Assembly: GCF_024972755.1 (NCBI RefSeq)
Contig: NZ_CP087724.1
Location: 1,488,001 to 1,552,000 of the forward strand
Length of the DNA: 64,000 nt
Direction: 5' to 3'
Origin: Halanaeroarchaeum sp. HSR-CO
Lineage (GTDB): Archaea > Halobacteriota > Halobacteria > Halobacteriales > Halobacteriaceae
The number at the start of each line of letters is the position of its first letter. Position 1 is the first letter of the stretch. Positions 16,273-25,145 of the stretch are shown one piece after another. A program made the position numbers and the translations under genes. The notes beneath the pieces are model-generated. The model saw only the letters and a list, made by a program, of their open reading frames with translations, was not told the DNA's origin and did not search any database.

Positions 16273-16623
16273 ATGAAGAAACGACTCGCCATCGGGGTCG
16301 GTATGGGGGCAATCCTCGGCGTGTTCTGTATCGTGGGTGTCGGCCTCAGGACCGGATTCCAGGACAACGAGCTGTTCCTCGTTTCGATGTGGTACAACCG
16401 CGTCGTCATGGGCCTCGTTATCGGGCTCGCCGGGGGTCTTCGGATCGTCGACTCGGACCGAAACGTCCTCGTCCGGGGGTTCGTCCTCGGTCTCGTGGTG
16501 ACAACGGCGATTACTCTTACGAGTGAGTTCCGTGACTGGCCGAGTTTCTTCGCCGGCTTGGCCTACGGCGTTATCATCGACTGGACCGCCACGAAATTCG
16601 GCGGACCCGCCGAAACTCCGTAG
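16273..16623 (+). CDS. Small four-helix membrane protein, unknown function
   Basis: 116 residues from the ATG at 16273 (MKKRLAIGVGMGAIL). The frame is open back to 15799, but the extension is not protein-like. Hydrophobic helices lie at about 6-25, 42-58, 66-82 and 92-106. The helix-loop-helix units are alike (GLVIGLAGGLRIVD, VRGFVLGLVVTTAI). There is no recognised family or catalytic residue. It precedes the first iron-box promoter by about 140 bases on the same strand and need not belong to that group. Confidence 0.55.
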   Translation: MKKRLAIGVGMGAILGVFCIVGVGLRTGFQDNELFLVSMWYNRVVMGLVIGLAGGLRIVDSDRNVLVRGFVLGLVVTTAITLTSEFRDWPSFFAGLAYGVIIDWTATKFGGPAETP

Positions 16624-16762
16624 GGCGGGTCCACAAAACGGGTGATATCTGTGGATGTGAGGGTCCTTGTAATTGTATCGCTGGCCGAGCACGGACGAAC
16701 CGCTGCAGGTGCACCCGGCCTACAATCGGACATTCAACCGTTCTCGCCGCATCCATAGATAT

Positions 16763-16776
16763 TTAGGCATGCCTAA
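16763..16776. promoter_or_regulatory. DtxR/IdeR-like metal-repressor box 1
   Basis: TTAGG-CATG-CCTAA, a perfect 5-4-5 palindrome (in fact symmetrical across all 14 bases). It follows a TATA-like GATATTTA at 16758-16765 and ends 16 bases before the ATG at 16793. The form resembles the TTAGG...CCTAA boxes bound by DtxR/IdeR/SirR-type iron- or manganese-dependent repressors. The same architecture recurs at 17985, 22849 and 25100. Confidence 0.7.
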
Positions 16777-16792
16777 CTCTACTGTCGAATGC

Positions 16793-17959
16793 ATGCCCCC
16801 CGAACCTGATACGTGTGTTATCGTTCCAACGATCAGGGACTATGACGCGATGCGGGCCTACTTCGAGAACGCCCGCGACCACAATTTCGACCTCGAAAGA
16901 GTGTTCGTCGTCCTCGTCACCGAAGACTTCTGTGATACCAGGGGAATGCGAGCGATGCTCGACGACGAGGGAGTTTCGGGGGCGGTTTTCGACGAGAGTG
17001 CCCGCGAGCGGTGGTTCGATGAACGAGGGCTATCGGAATACTCCCATCTGATTCCGGAAGCGAGTCACGCCCAGACCTCGTTTGGTCTCCTGTATCTCTG
17101 GGCGAACGAAAGGTTCGACTACGGATTCTTCATCGACGACGACACACGACCGCTCGCCGACGTCGATTTTTTCGGCACGCATCTCCGCAATCTCGAATAC
17201 GAGGGACTTCTTCCCGCAGTCGAATCCGACGAAGACTGGGTCAACGTACTCCATCAGAGTGATACTGACCTCTACCCCCGGGGCTACCCGTACGCGGCGA
17301 TGGGCGAAGAACGCGTGAAGACCGAAGAGTACGTCGACGGCGTGGTGGCGTCCCAGGGGCTCTGGACGAACGTGCCCGATCTCGATGCCGTGCGGATACT
17401 CATGGACGGCGATCTCGATGGGCAGGCTCAGACTCGCACGAGCGCAAGAGATTACGAAGATGATTTCGTCGCTGCAGATGGCAATTACCTCACGGTCTGT
17501 TCGATGAATCTCGCGTTTCACCGCGAGATCGTGCCGGCGTTCTACCAGCTCCCGATGGACGATAACGAGTGGGGGATCGCTCGATTCGACGACATCTGGT
17601 CGGGTCTTTTTCTCAAGCGGGCCTGTGACGACCTTGGCAGGCAGATCTACAACGGTGATCCGCTGTGCCGACACGACAAGGCGCCCCGGTCAACGTTCGA
17701 GGACCTCCAGAACGAGGTGGCCGGGCTGGAACTGAACGAACACCTCTGGCACGTCGTCGACGACGTGGACGTCGATGCCGAATCGTTCGCTGAGGTATAC
17801 CGGGCCATCGCGGACGAACTCGTAGCGGGTGACTACAGTGACTGGAACAACGGAGCGTTCTTGAACTACTGTGGACGGTACATGCAAGACTGGCTCGAGT
17901 GCCTGGACGAAATCGAGGAGCGACGCGAAACGGTCCAACCGGTGATGGCCGATGACTGA
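16793..17959 (+). CDS. RGP/UDP-arabinopyranose mutase-like protein (alpha-1,4-glucan-protein synthase family)
   Basis: 388 residues from the ATG at 16793 (MPPEPDTCVIVPTIRD). The ATG at 16769 lies inside the repressor box, so it is unlikely to be the start. Family marks are VIVPTIR at the N-terminus, the nucleotide-sugar DDD motif in YGFFIDDDTRP (about 115-117), and YPRGYPYA further on. Plant RGPs are UDP-arabinose mutases and self-glucosylating proteins; the activity of archaeal members is not known to me. The protein is soluble and acidic. The stop overlaps an upstream ATG of the next frame, so co-transcription with the iron-type binding protein is likely. Confidence 0.78.
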   Translation: MPPEPDTCVIVPTIRDYDAMRAYFENARDHNFDLERVFVVLVTEDFCDTRGMRAMLDDEGVSGAVFDESARERWFDERGLSEYSHLIPEASHAQTSFGLLYLWANERFDYGFFIDDDTRPLADVDFFGTHLRNLEYEGLLPAVESDEDWVNVLHQSDTDLYPRGYPYAAMGEERVKTEEYVDGVVASQGLWTNVPDLDAVRILMDGDLDGQAQTRTSARDYEDDFVAADGNYLTVCSMNLAFHREIVPAFYQLPMDDNEWGIARFDDIWSGLFLKRACDDLGRQIYNGDPLCRHDKAPRSTFEDLQNEVAGLELNEHLWHVVDDVDVDAESFAEVYRAIADELVAGDYSDWNNGAFLNYCGRYMQDWLECLDEIEERRETVQPVMADD

Positions 17960-17984
17960 ATCGAACCGCAATCGTTTAGACGAT

Positions 17985-17998
17985 TTAGGACAGCCTAA
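17985..17998. promoter_or_regulatory. DtxR/IdeR-like metal-repressor box 2
   Basis: TTAGG-ACAG-CCTAA, a 5-4-5 inverted repeat just after the RGP-like gene stop and five bases before the ATG at 18003 of the Fe3+-type binding protein. It could give the transporter its own iron-controlled promoter in addition to read-through from box 1. Confidence 0.7.
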
Positions 17999-18002
17999 AA
18001 AC

Positions 18003-19178
18003 ATGGAACCAGAGAGGGGGTTGCGGAGACGACAGATCCTCGGAGCGGTCGGCGCGGCGGCCGCGACCGGCCTGGCAGGGTGTGCCGGATTGCGAGACGT
18101 CGTGGGCGGGGGTACCGACCCTGATAGGTCGCAAGATATCGAGATACCGCCGCTGGCCGAGTTCAGAGGCTCCGGCGCTCTCATCGAAGGGCGCCCCGCA
18201 CCGAGTGGCACGTCCATCCAGGACCTCCCGGACCTCTCGGGGTCGCTGAATCTCTATATCGGCGGTGGTGAGGGAGGCATCTACTACCAGTTCGTCGAGA
18301 TGCTCGAGGAAATCTATCCCGACTTTCAGGTCTTTTCCAGCAGCGCTGCCTCCTCCTCGCTCGCGCAGACCATCGTCGAAGAAGTCGGGAGTCAGTCGGC
18401 ACAGGCGGACGTTTTCTGGTCCATCGACGCGAGTTCGCTCGGCTACGTCGCCGACAATAACGCGTACGAATCGCTGCCGAACGATGTGGTCGATCCCGTC
18501 CCGAGTTCGTTCCGAGGGTCCGACAACGCATGGGTCGGCGTCGCCGGTCGCGCCCGGAGTATTCCGTACAACTCCGAGCAACTGAGCGAAGACGACATTC
18601 CAGCGAGCGTCATGGACATCCCGGAGACGGACGCGCTCCTCGGGACGATGGGATGGGCACCGACGTACGGCGCGTTCAAGTCGTTCGTCACCGCCATGCG
18701 ATTACTCGAAGGCCCCGAGACGACCCGTGAATGGCTCGTCTCGCTCCGAGAGGCGGGCACCCAACGATTTCCCAACGAGTTCGTCGTCTCGAACCAGGTC
18801 GCCGATGGTACACTGGGCGCTGGGTTCGCAAATCACTACTACGCATTGCGCGTGAAAAACAGCCGACCGGACGCTCCGATCGATCTTGCGTTTACCAAGA
18901 ACGACGCTGGAGCGCTCGTGAACGTGGCGGGCGCTCTCCGCATAAAGGGGACGCAGAAAGACGAACTCGTGAACGATTTCATCCGCCACCTACTGTCCGC
19001 CGAGGCCCAGGAGTACTTCGCAACGGTCAGCTTCGCGTATCCGATGATCTCGGGCGTTGCTCCTCCGGGGGGACTACCCACCGTCGACGAACTGAACCCA
19101 CCGGACATCGATATCGCCGCACTGGCCGATCTCGAACCGACGCTGGAACTCATGCGAGAGGCTGGGGTCTCGGGCTGA
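18003..19178 (+). CDS. Fe3+-type (FbpA/FutA-like) ABC substrate-binding lipoprotein
   Basis: 391 residues from MEPERGLRRRQILG. An earlier ATG at 17952 overlaps the upstream stop, but would place the box inside the gene and lengthen the n-region. A twin-arginine signal and lipobox (TGLAGC, Cys about 27) anchor it outside the membrane. The mature domain shows the ferric-binding pattern: LYIGGGEGGIYYQ near the start, RSIPYNSEQL, and the tyrosine pair in GFANHYYALR that ligates Fe3+ in FbpA-like proteins. It is followed four bases later by its permease. The metal-box promoter fits iron acquisition; a different ferric chelate is possible. Confidence 0.85.
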   Translation: MEPERGLRRRQILGAVGAAAATGLAGCAGLRDVVGGGTDPDRSQDIEIPPLAEFRGSGALIEGRPAPSGTSIQDLPDLSGSLNLYIGGGEGGIYYQFVEMLEEIYPDFQVFSSSAASSSLAQTIVEEVGSQSAQADVFWSIDASSLGYVADNNAYESLPNDVVDPVPSSFRGSDNAWVGVAGRARSIPYNSEQLSEDDIPASVMDIPETDALLGTMGWAPTYGAFKSFVTAMRLLEGPETTREWLVSLREAGTQRFPNEFVVSNQVADGTLGAGFANHYYALRVKNSRPDAPIDLAFTKNDAGALVNVAGALRIKGTQKDELVNDFIRHLLSAEAQEYFATVSFAYPMISGVAPPGGLPTVDELNPPDIDIAALADLEPTLELMREAGVSG

Positions 19179-19182
19179 AGGG

Positions 19183-20811
19183 ATGGGAGTGTTCGAGTGG
19201 CTCACGTCCTTCGTCGAGTCCGCCACTGAGGAGGACTCGTCGGCCGTCGGCACGGGATTGACGTTCCTCGCTGCGGCGATAGCGGCGCTTCTCGTGTTGC
19301 CACTCGGCTGGTTGGTCGTCGACGTATTCAACCTTGGCCCGCGAGCGGTCGAACTCACGGTGAATCCAACGACGTTTCAGGTCCTTTTGCGGAGCATCGC
19401 GCTCGTCACAGTGGTCACCCTCGGAAGTATCGTCGTCGGCGTTCCACTCGCCGTTCTCACGGTACAGGCTGCGATTCCCTTCCGCCGATTCTGGACGGTC
19501 GTCTCGGCACTTCCGCTCGCCATACCGAGCTACCTGGGAGCGTTCGCTGTCGTTTCTGCCTTCGGGCCACGTGGCGCGTTTTCGAGAGTCCTCGCCCCCA
19601 TCGGTATCGAGCAGATCCCCACTGTCTACGGGTTCACGGGTGCGGCCGTCGTGCTCGTCTTCTATACCTATCCGTACGTGTTCCTGACGACCCGGGCCTC
19701 GTTGCTCTCGATGGACGCCTCGCTCGTCGAGGCGGCACGCACGCTCAATACTGGTCGGTGGGAGGCGTTTCGGCGGGTCACTCTGCCACAAATCACACCT
19801 GGTATCGCCGCGGGGGCACTGCTCGTCTCGCTGTACACGCTCTCGGACTTCGGAACCCCGAATATCATGCGGGTCGAAGTGTTCACGCAGTTCATCTACG
19901 CCCGGTACAACGCGTTCATGCGCGATTACGCGGCACTTCTCTCGCTGCAGCTGTTCGCCGTCACGGCGGTGATTCTGGCCATCGAATCCCGCATCGGCGT
20001 CGACGAATCCGGGGCGTACGCGAGCAGTGCGAACCGGGGGGCGGCGACCCTAGACCTCGGTCGGTGGCGTTACCCAGCGATGCTCGTCCCCGCCGGAATC
20101 GGGCTCGTTGCGATCGTCCTTCCCGTCGGAATCTTCGCGATCTGGCTATTACGAACCGGCCCGGGATACGCAACGGGATCGATGTCGTTCTCCTGGTCGT
20201 ACGGCCTGAATTCGGTGTACGTCGCGGTACTCGCCGCAGCCGGTGCGATCGTCGTCGCCTTACCCATCGCGTTGCGCTCTGCGGTCTCGGACTCGCGGCT
20301 GGCGAAAATTTCCGACCGTGCCCCGTACATCGGGTACGCGACCCCGGGGATCGTCCTCGCAATCGCGCTCGTCAGTTTCAGCCTCGACGTGGTCCCGGCC
20401 CTCTACAAGACGATCCCACTCCTCGTCTTCGCGTACGTGGTTCGATTTATGCCACAGGCGATCGGATCGATCAGGACCTCGACGCTACAGGTCGACCAAC
20501 GACTCACCGAGGCCGCACGGACGCTTGGCCGGTCCCGTTTCAGCGCATTTCGCGAGATAACGTTCCCGTTGATCGTTCCCGGAATCGCGACCGGGGCCGC
20601 ACTCGTCTTTCTCACCACGATGAAGGAATTACCGGCGACCCTCATCCTCCGACCGTTGCGGTTCGACACCCTCGTGACGTATATCTGGCGAGTTCAAGAG
20701 GCAGGGTTGTACGGGAAGGCGGCCATCCCGGCGCTCGTCCTGGTCGTCGTTTCCGGCATCTCGATGGCGGTAATACTCGCACAAGCGGGTGGTCGGAGCC
20801 CCGAACAGTGA
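19183..20811 (+). CDS. Fe3+-type ABC transporter permease (two fused MetI-like halves)
   Basis: 542 residues and about twelve helices. There are two EAA loops, EAARTLNTGRWEAFRRVTLP (about residues 185-204) and EAARTLGRSRFSAFREITFP (about 444-463), which shows that it is an internally duplicated FbpB/SfuB-type permease. It would pass ferric iron across the membrane from the preceding binding protein. It begins four bases after that gene. No ATPase follows, which is odd for the family. The only ABC ATPase in the window is the damaged one at 13154-14206, so an ATPase elsewhere must serve it. Confidence 0.87.
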   Translation: MGVFEWLTSFVESATEEDSSAVGTGLTFLAAAIAALLVLPLGWLVVDVFNLGPRAVELTVNPTTFQVLLRSIALVTVVTLGSIVVGVPLAVLTVQAAIPFRRFWTVVSALPLAIPSYLGAFAVVSAFGPRGAFSRVLAPIGIEQIPTVYGFTGAAVVLVFYTYPYVFLTTRASLLSMDASLVEAARTLNTGRWEAFRRVTLPQITPGIAAGALLVSLYTLSDFGTPNIMRVEVFTQFIYARYNAFMRDYAALLSLQLFAVTAVILAIESRIGVDESGAYASSANRGAATLDLGRWRYPAMLVPAGIGLVAIVLPVGIFAIWLLRTGPGYATGSMSFSWSYGLNSVYVAVLAAAGAIVVALPIALRSAVSDSRLAKISDRAPYIGYATPGIVLAIALVSFSLDVVPALYKTIPLLVFAYVVRFMPQAIGSIRTSTLQVDQRLTEAARTLGRSRFSAFREITFPLIVPGIATGAALVFLTTMKELPATLILRPLRFDTLVTYIWRVQEAGLYGKAAIPALVLVVVSGISMAVILAQAGGRSPEQ

Positions 20812-20824
20812 TACGAACGTTCGA

Positions 20825-22846
20825 ATGACAATGCAGCACCGGCATCGACACCTCGGAACTCTCGCAATTGCAATCGTCGGAGCAGTGGCTGTGGGGATCA
20901 TTTCGACCCAGGTGTTTCCGTACCATTCGTTGAACCACGACGAGGGCGTCTACCTTCAGCAGGCGGCGATGCTCCTGGAGGGGCAGTTGCACCTCTGGCC
21001 ACCCGTCGAGGGGATCTTTCGACCGTGGTTTTTCGTCGAAGACGGCGGGCGGTTGTACCCGAAATACACCCCGGTTCCTGCAGCGATGTTTGCAGTAGGC
21101 GAACTCCTGGGAGGCTATCGACTGGCGCTCGTCGGTATCGCTGCCGCCAACCTGGCACTCGTGGTCGGTGTCGTCCGCGAGGTCTTCGAACCGCCGACGG
21201 GGTTGCTAGCCGGCGCGTTCGTCCTCGTCTCCCCGCTCTTTTTGATCGATTCGTCGGTGTTCCTCCCGTACGCACCGACGACGATGCTCAATCTTTTGTT
21301 CGCCTACGGGTACCTTCGGGCCGATCGAACCGGAGAACGACGGTGGGCAGTGGCCTCTGGCGCCGCCGTAGGACTCGCGTTTTTCGCACGCCCCTATACG
21401 GCTGTGCTGTTCGCGGCTCCGTTCGTCCTACATGCACTCTGGACGCTCGCCGTCGACTGGTCGGCTGCGGTAACACGACAGGTGATCGTCGCCTCGCTCG
21501 GAGTGGTAGGGGTGGCAACGGCCTTGGCGTACAACGCGATGATGACAGGGTCGCCGTGGGTGTTCCCGTACCAGGCGTTCGGGCCACTGGACGGACCGGG
21601 GTTCGGCCACCGCCAACTGCTGGCTCACGAGGTCACCTACACGCCGGAACTCGCTGTGGAAGCGAACCGAGCCGTCGTCGAACTATTCTTCACGGAGTGG
21701 ATCGCAGGCGGCGTCTTCGGGGTAGCGTTCGCTCTGGTCGGACTCGTTCAAATGAGCAGACGACCTCGATCACCCCGAGAGATACTCCTCGCCGGGCTGT
21801 TCGTCTCTGTCATCGTCGGTAACGTGTTCTTCTGGGGAAATCTCAACCTCCTGGGAGACATCGACCGGGCCGGTGACGGACTCGTCGCCGCGTTCGGGCC
21901 CTACTACCACTTCGACTTGTTGCTTCCGACGGCTGCGTTCGCCGCTGCTGGTGCAGAACGGCTGGCCGGTACGTCGTGGCGACGACTCGCCTCACGCCTC
22001 GATCGTCGCCTCGCTCGAACCGCGTTCGTCCTCGTGTTGTTCGTTAGTGCGGGCCTCGTCGGCACCGTCACCGCGTCCGATTTGAACGAGCGCCTCGAGG
22101 AAAACCTGGATGTGACCGAAACGTACGAGGTGGCCTACGAGCCCCTCGAGGATGGCCCACCCGAGAACTCGGTCGTACTGGTGCCAGATCCCTACGGTAA
22201 CTGGCTGAACCATCCGTTCCAGCCGTTGCGAAACGAGCCCGGGTTCGATGGTCCAACCGTATACGCGATCGACGATCGGCCGTTTTCGGTCGCTGACGAG
22301 TATCCCGACCGTCGAATGTACCGGTACAGGTACCGCGGAGCGTGGGCTCCGTACGCGGGCTCGCCGGAAGCAGCCCACCTCCAGCGGGTTCGCGACGTCT
22401 CCGGAGCGGTGATCCGCCACGAGGCGACTCTGGGTATCCCCGATGGTGCTGTCGGTGTCACCGCTCGAATCGAGACGGACGGAGGCTCAGCGTACTACGT
22501 TGCACCGGGGACGGCGGATAGTCTGGATTTCGACCTCGTCATCGAGGACGGCCGAGTCTCGGCAACGGGCGACTTGCAGGCCCTGGATAATGGATCGGTC
22601 GTTGTGGACGGTCGGGATACCGTCCGGGCGACCGTCTTCGTCGACTACGGTCCCAGTGGGGGGTTCGAGTATCGGATGGCGCTCCCGGTAGATGCCTCGG
22701 ACGACGAGGTGCGCGCGCTCTCTCCCCGTATCGAACACTGCCGTGAAGTTCGCACTTGTGGTGGGGAGGCAGCGTACATACCCGAAGTGGCGTCGGACGG
22801 CGTGTTCGTTCGGAGCACCCTCGGCGTCCACAATCCAAATTCATAA
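20825..22846 (+). CDS. GT39/ArnT-like polytopic membrane glycosyltransferase-type protein
   Basis: 673 residues from MTMQHRHRHLG (20825). The first ~420 residues hold about ten to twelve helices. The first outer loop has the acidic pair in NHDEGVY (Asp39-Glu40) at the position of the catalytic acidic residues of PMT/ArnT-like GT-C enzymes. About 250 residues of soluble domain follow (from about NERLEENLDV), with no recognised fold. GT-C enzymes move sugars from lipid-phosphate donors on the outer face. It starts 13 bases after the permease, so it is likely in the same transcript. Acceptor and sugar are unknown. Confidence 0.68.
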   Translation: MTMQHRHRHLGTLAIAIVGAVAVGIISTQVFPYHSLNHDEGVYLQQAAMLLEGQLHLWPPVEGIFRPWFFVEDGGRLYPKYTPVPAAMFAVGELLGGYRLALVGIAAANLALVVGVVREVFEPPTGLLAGAFVLVSPLFLIDSSVFLPYAPTTMLNLLFAYGYLRADRTGERRWAVASGAAVGLAFFARPYTAVLFAAPFVLHALWTLAVDWSAAVTRQVIVASLGVVGVATALAYNAMMTGSPWVFPYQAFGPLDGPGFGHRQLLAHEVTYTPELAVEANRAVVELFFTEWIAGGVFGVAFALVGLVQMSRRPRSPREILLAGLFVSVIVGNVFFWGNLNLLGDIDRAGDGLVAAFGPYYHFDLLLPTAAFAAAGAERLAGTSWRRLASRLDRRLARTAFVLVLFVSAGLVGTVTASDLNERLEENLDVTETYEVAYEPLEDGPPENSVVLVPDPYGNWLNHPFQPLRNEPGFDGPTVYAIDDRPFSVADEYPDRRMYRYRYRGAWAPYAGSPEAAHLQRVRDVSGAVIRHEATLGIPDGAVGVTARIETDGGSAYYVAPGTADSLDFDLVIEDGRVSATGDLQALDNGSVVVDGRDTVRATVFVDYGPSGGFEYRMALPVDASDDEVRALSPRIEHCREVRTCGGEAAYIPEVASDGVFVRSTLGVHNPNS

Positions 22847-22848
22847 GT

Positions 22849-22862
22849 TTAGGCCAGCCTAA
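22849..22862. promoter_or_regulatory. DtxR/IdeR-like metal-repressor box 3
   Basis: TTAGG-CCAG-CCTAA starts three bases after the GT39-like stop and ends 10 bases before the ATG at 22873. ATAAGTTTA immediately before it can serve as TATA element, so the box would cover the promoter of the dehydrogenase pair. Confidence 0.7.
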
Positions 22863-22872
22863 TCCTAGCACG

Positions 22873-23421
22873 ATGCGACTGACCCGTCGTGACGCGCTCG
22901 CGGCGTTGACTGCAGCAGGCGTCACGGTTGGCGGCGGTGCTCTCTTTCTCTCCACGGGCGAACCCGAATCCACAGCGGACGGAACCGCCGAACACCGCCT
23001 CGACGAATCGACCGTCCGTACACTCGTTGCTGCTGCGGAGGTCCTGTATCCATCCGAGGTCGAGGGGACCGAGGAGTTCGTCACCAGTTACGTTCAGGGG
23101 AAGGTCGAGGAGCGGCCGGACCACGGCCGTGGTATCGCGGACGCGGTCGACTACCTCGACGACTACGCCGTCGCGTGGTACGACGCGAAATTCGCGGACC
23201 TCGTTCCGTCCGATAGAGACGAAGCGCTCGAACGGATGAACGCCGACACAGCCGCTCCCGACCCGAATGGGTCTGACGTGGAGCGTGTTCGATACTTCGT
23301 GGTCAACGAGTTGCTGTACGGGCTATACACGACGCCGACTGGTACAACGTTGGTCGGTCTCGAGAACCCCCGCGGCCATCCCGGCGGTTTGGCCAGTTAC
23401 CAGCGAGGCCCCCAATCGTGA
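22873..23421 (+). CDS. Gluconate 2-dehydrogenase subunit 3-like protein (GMC partner)
   Basis: 182 residues from MRLTRRDALAALTAAG. The twin-arginine motif and hydrophobic stretch to about residue 25 form a Tat signal or anchor; no lipobox cysteine is visible. The soluble part has the features of the gluconate-2-dehydrogenase gamma family (VRTLVAAAEVLYPSEVEG, then VRYFVVNELLYGLYTTPTG and a conserved-looking NPRGHPGG near the end). These subunits accompany GMC flavoproteins and help export or hold them at the membrane. Its stop overlaps the GTG start of the flavoprotein (GTGA), a clear two-gene unit. Confidence 0.78.
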   Translation: MRLTRRDALAALTAAGVTVGGGALFLSTGEPESTADGTAEHRLDESTVRTLVAAAEVLYPSEVEGTEEFVTSYVQGKVEERPDHGRGIADAVDYLDDYAVAWYDAKFADLVPSDRDEALERMNADTAAPDPNGSDVERVRYFVVNELLYGLYTTPTGTTLVGLENPRGHPGGLASYQRGPQS

Positions 23422-25061
23422 CGGGCGACAGCGACCGAACACCTTCCGATCGGGTCGACGTATGCATTATCGGCGCTGGGCCAGCGGGAGCACTCGTCGC
23501 GGATCGACTCGCCGCGCGCAGACACGAAGTGGTAATCCTCGAGGCTGGACCGCGCTTCGACCGGGCCGATCGGATCGAACGGATGGAGCGGTCGATCCGA
23601 CCGTCGCACGACCTTCCGTCCGTCTGGGACATGGGTGGCGAACGGGACGCCTACACGTCGACGGGGGAGTGGTTCTATCCACTCAATAACTCACGAGTCA
23701 AGGGCGTCGGTGGAACGACGCTCTCCTGGCAGGGGATGGTCATGCGCCTCCACGAGGTCGATTTCGAGATGCGCTCGGAGTGGGGCGTGGCGGCGGACTG
23801 GCCGATAGACTACGAGGATATTCGACCGTACTACGGGAGCGCAGAGTCGGCGTTGGGCGTCGCCGGGGCTTCGGACAACCCTTTCGCACCCCCACGGGAG
23901 TCGCCACATCCCATGCCTCCGTTCCCACCGTCCCACAGCGACGCCAGGTTCGCGGAGGCGTGCGAACGGCTCGGCGTCGCGACGCACTCGGTTCCGAACG
24001 CTCGGAATTCTGCGCCCTTCGACGGCGACTCGAAGTGCGTCGGCTTTGGAACCTGTAAACCGGTCTGCCCCACCGACGCCAAGTACGACGCGACCCGTAC
24101 GATCGAGAAGGCGACGGACGCAGGCGTTCGCGTCATCGATCGGGTCCCCGTTCAACGACTAGAGCACGACCGGTCGGGGCAGGTGATCGACGCAGCCGTC
24201 TACGTCACTCCGGACGGGGAGACCCACCGACAGACGGCGCGGCAATTCGTCCTCGCGGCAGGGGGCATCGAGACGCCGCGGTTGCTCTTGCTCTCGGAGT
24301 CCGAGACCTACCCGGACGGACTCGCGAACTCGAGCGGCCTCGTCGGCCGCTACTTCATGGAACACCTGTTCGCGGGAACCGGTGGGATCGTCGACTGGCG
24401 GACCCGTCAGAATCACGTGGGATTCCTGACGAGCGAGACCCACCAGTTCTACGACGATCCGGCCGCGGGTACCGAGCGCGGGATTCCACCGGCCGACGCA
24501 CAAACGGCCGCGTTCACCCCCATCAAACTGGAGTTCTTCAACTACGCGGGGCCGTCACCGGTCGGCTTGGCGCTCGATAGCGACATCTGGGGCGACGAGT
24601 TGCTCGAATCGCTTCGCGACGCGTACGGGAACAGTATCGCGATGGGTGGGCTCGTGGGACAACGACCCCGGAAGGACAACTTCGTGGGGTTGGACTCTTC
24701 GAAGACCGACGATCACGGGAATCCGGTCCCCCGGGTCCACTGGCGAGTCGACGACGTAACGAAGCGCTCTATTCGACGGGCGAACGAGATCCAGGAAACG
24801 ATCCTGACCGAACTGGGGGCGGAGTTGACGTGGCAGGTCGGTCCCGAAGAGACCGGGCCCGCCTTCCATCACATGGGGACGACACGGATGGGAACGGACC
24901 CGGCGGAGAGCGTGGTGAATCCCCGGATGCGTACGCACGACCTCGACAACCTGTGGATCGCCGGGAGCAGCGTCTTCGTCACGAGCGGCGCGATGAACCC
25001 GACGCTCACCATCGCGGCGCTGGCTCTCAAACTGGCGGACCACGTGGACGAATCGCTCTGA
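23418..25061 (+). CDS. GMC-family FAD oxidoreductase (sugar/alcohol dehydrogenase type)
   Basis: 547 residues with a GTG start overlapping the preceding stop. The FAD loop is IIGAGPAGALVADRLA (about 15-30), followed by GVGGTTLSWQGM, the family's flavin-contact segment. A cysteine-rich CVGFGTCKPVC lies in the middle, with the catalytic-base region HHMGTTRMG and the C-terminal signature TSGAMNPTLTIAALALKLAD. The size and the partner point to the membrane-associated gluconate/sorbitol-type dehydrogenase branch, which oxidises sugars or sugar acids and passes electrons on. The actual substrate is unknown. There is no own signal, so it may be exported with the Tat-bearing partner. Confidence 0.85.
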   Translation: MTGDSDRTPSDRVDVCIIGAGPAGALVADRLAARRHEVVILEAGPRFDRADRIERMERSIRPSHDLPSVWDMGGERDAYTSTGEWFYPLNNSRVKGVGGTTLSWQGMVMRLHEVDFEMRSEWGVAADWPIDYEDIRPYYGSAESALGVAGASDNPFAPPRESPHPMPPFPPSHSDARFAEACERLGVATHSVPNARNSAPFDGDSKCVGFGTCKPVCPTDAKYDATRTIEKATDAGVRVIDRVPVQRLEHDRSGQVIDAAVYVTPDGETHRQTARQFVLAAGGIETPRLLLLSESETYPDGLANSSGLVGRYFMEHLFAGTGGIVDWRTRQNHVGFLTSETHQFYDDPAAGTERGIPPADAQTAAFTPIKLEFFNYAGPSPVGLALDSDIWGDELLESLRDAYGNSIAMGGLVGQRPRKDNFVGLDSSKTDDHGNPVPRVHWRVDDVTKRSIRRANEIQETILTELGAELTWQVGPEETGPAFHHMGTTRMGTDPAESVVNPRMRTHDLDNLWIAGSSVFVTSGAMNPTLTIAALALKLADHVDESL

Positions 25062-25099
25062 AGTCCGCCGTGGGTGGTCTATCGGTCGCCGTTCTCGAT

Positions 25100-25113
25100 T
25101 TAGGCGAACCTAA
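25100..25113. promoter_or_regulatory. DtxR/IdeR-like metal-repressor box 4
   Basis: TTAGG-CGAA-CCTAA, the fourth 5-4-5 repeat. It lies 39 bases after the GMC stop and ends 32 bases before the ATG of the GT2 gene. A TATA-like AAATTTAAA follows directly at 25112-25120, so here the box is just upstream of the core promoter rather than over the start. Confidence 0.7.
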
Positions 25114-25145
25114 ATTTAAAGTCACTGCACACCCTTGAACGAGCA

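Noticed and set aside
16673-16792. Upstream start(s) for the RGP-like gene, including ATG 16769
   Set aside because: They fall before or inside the TATA/box promoter and add residues without family similarity.
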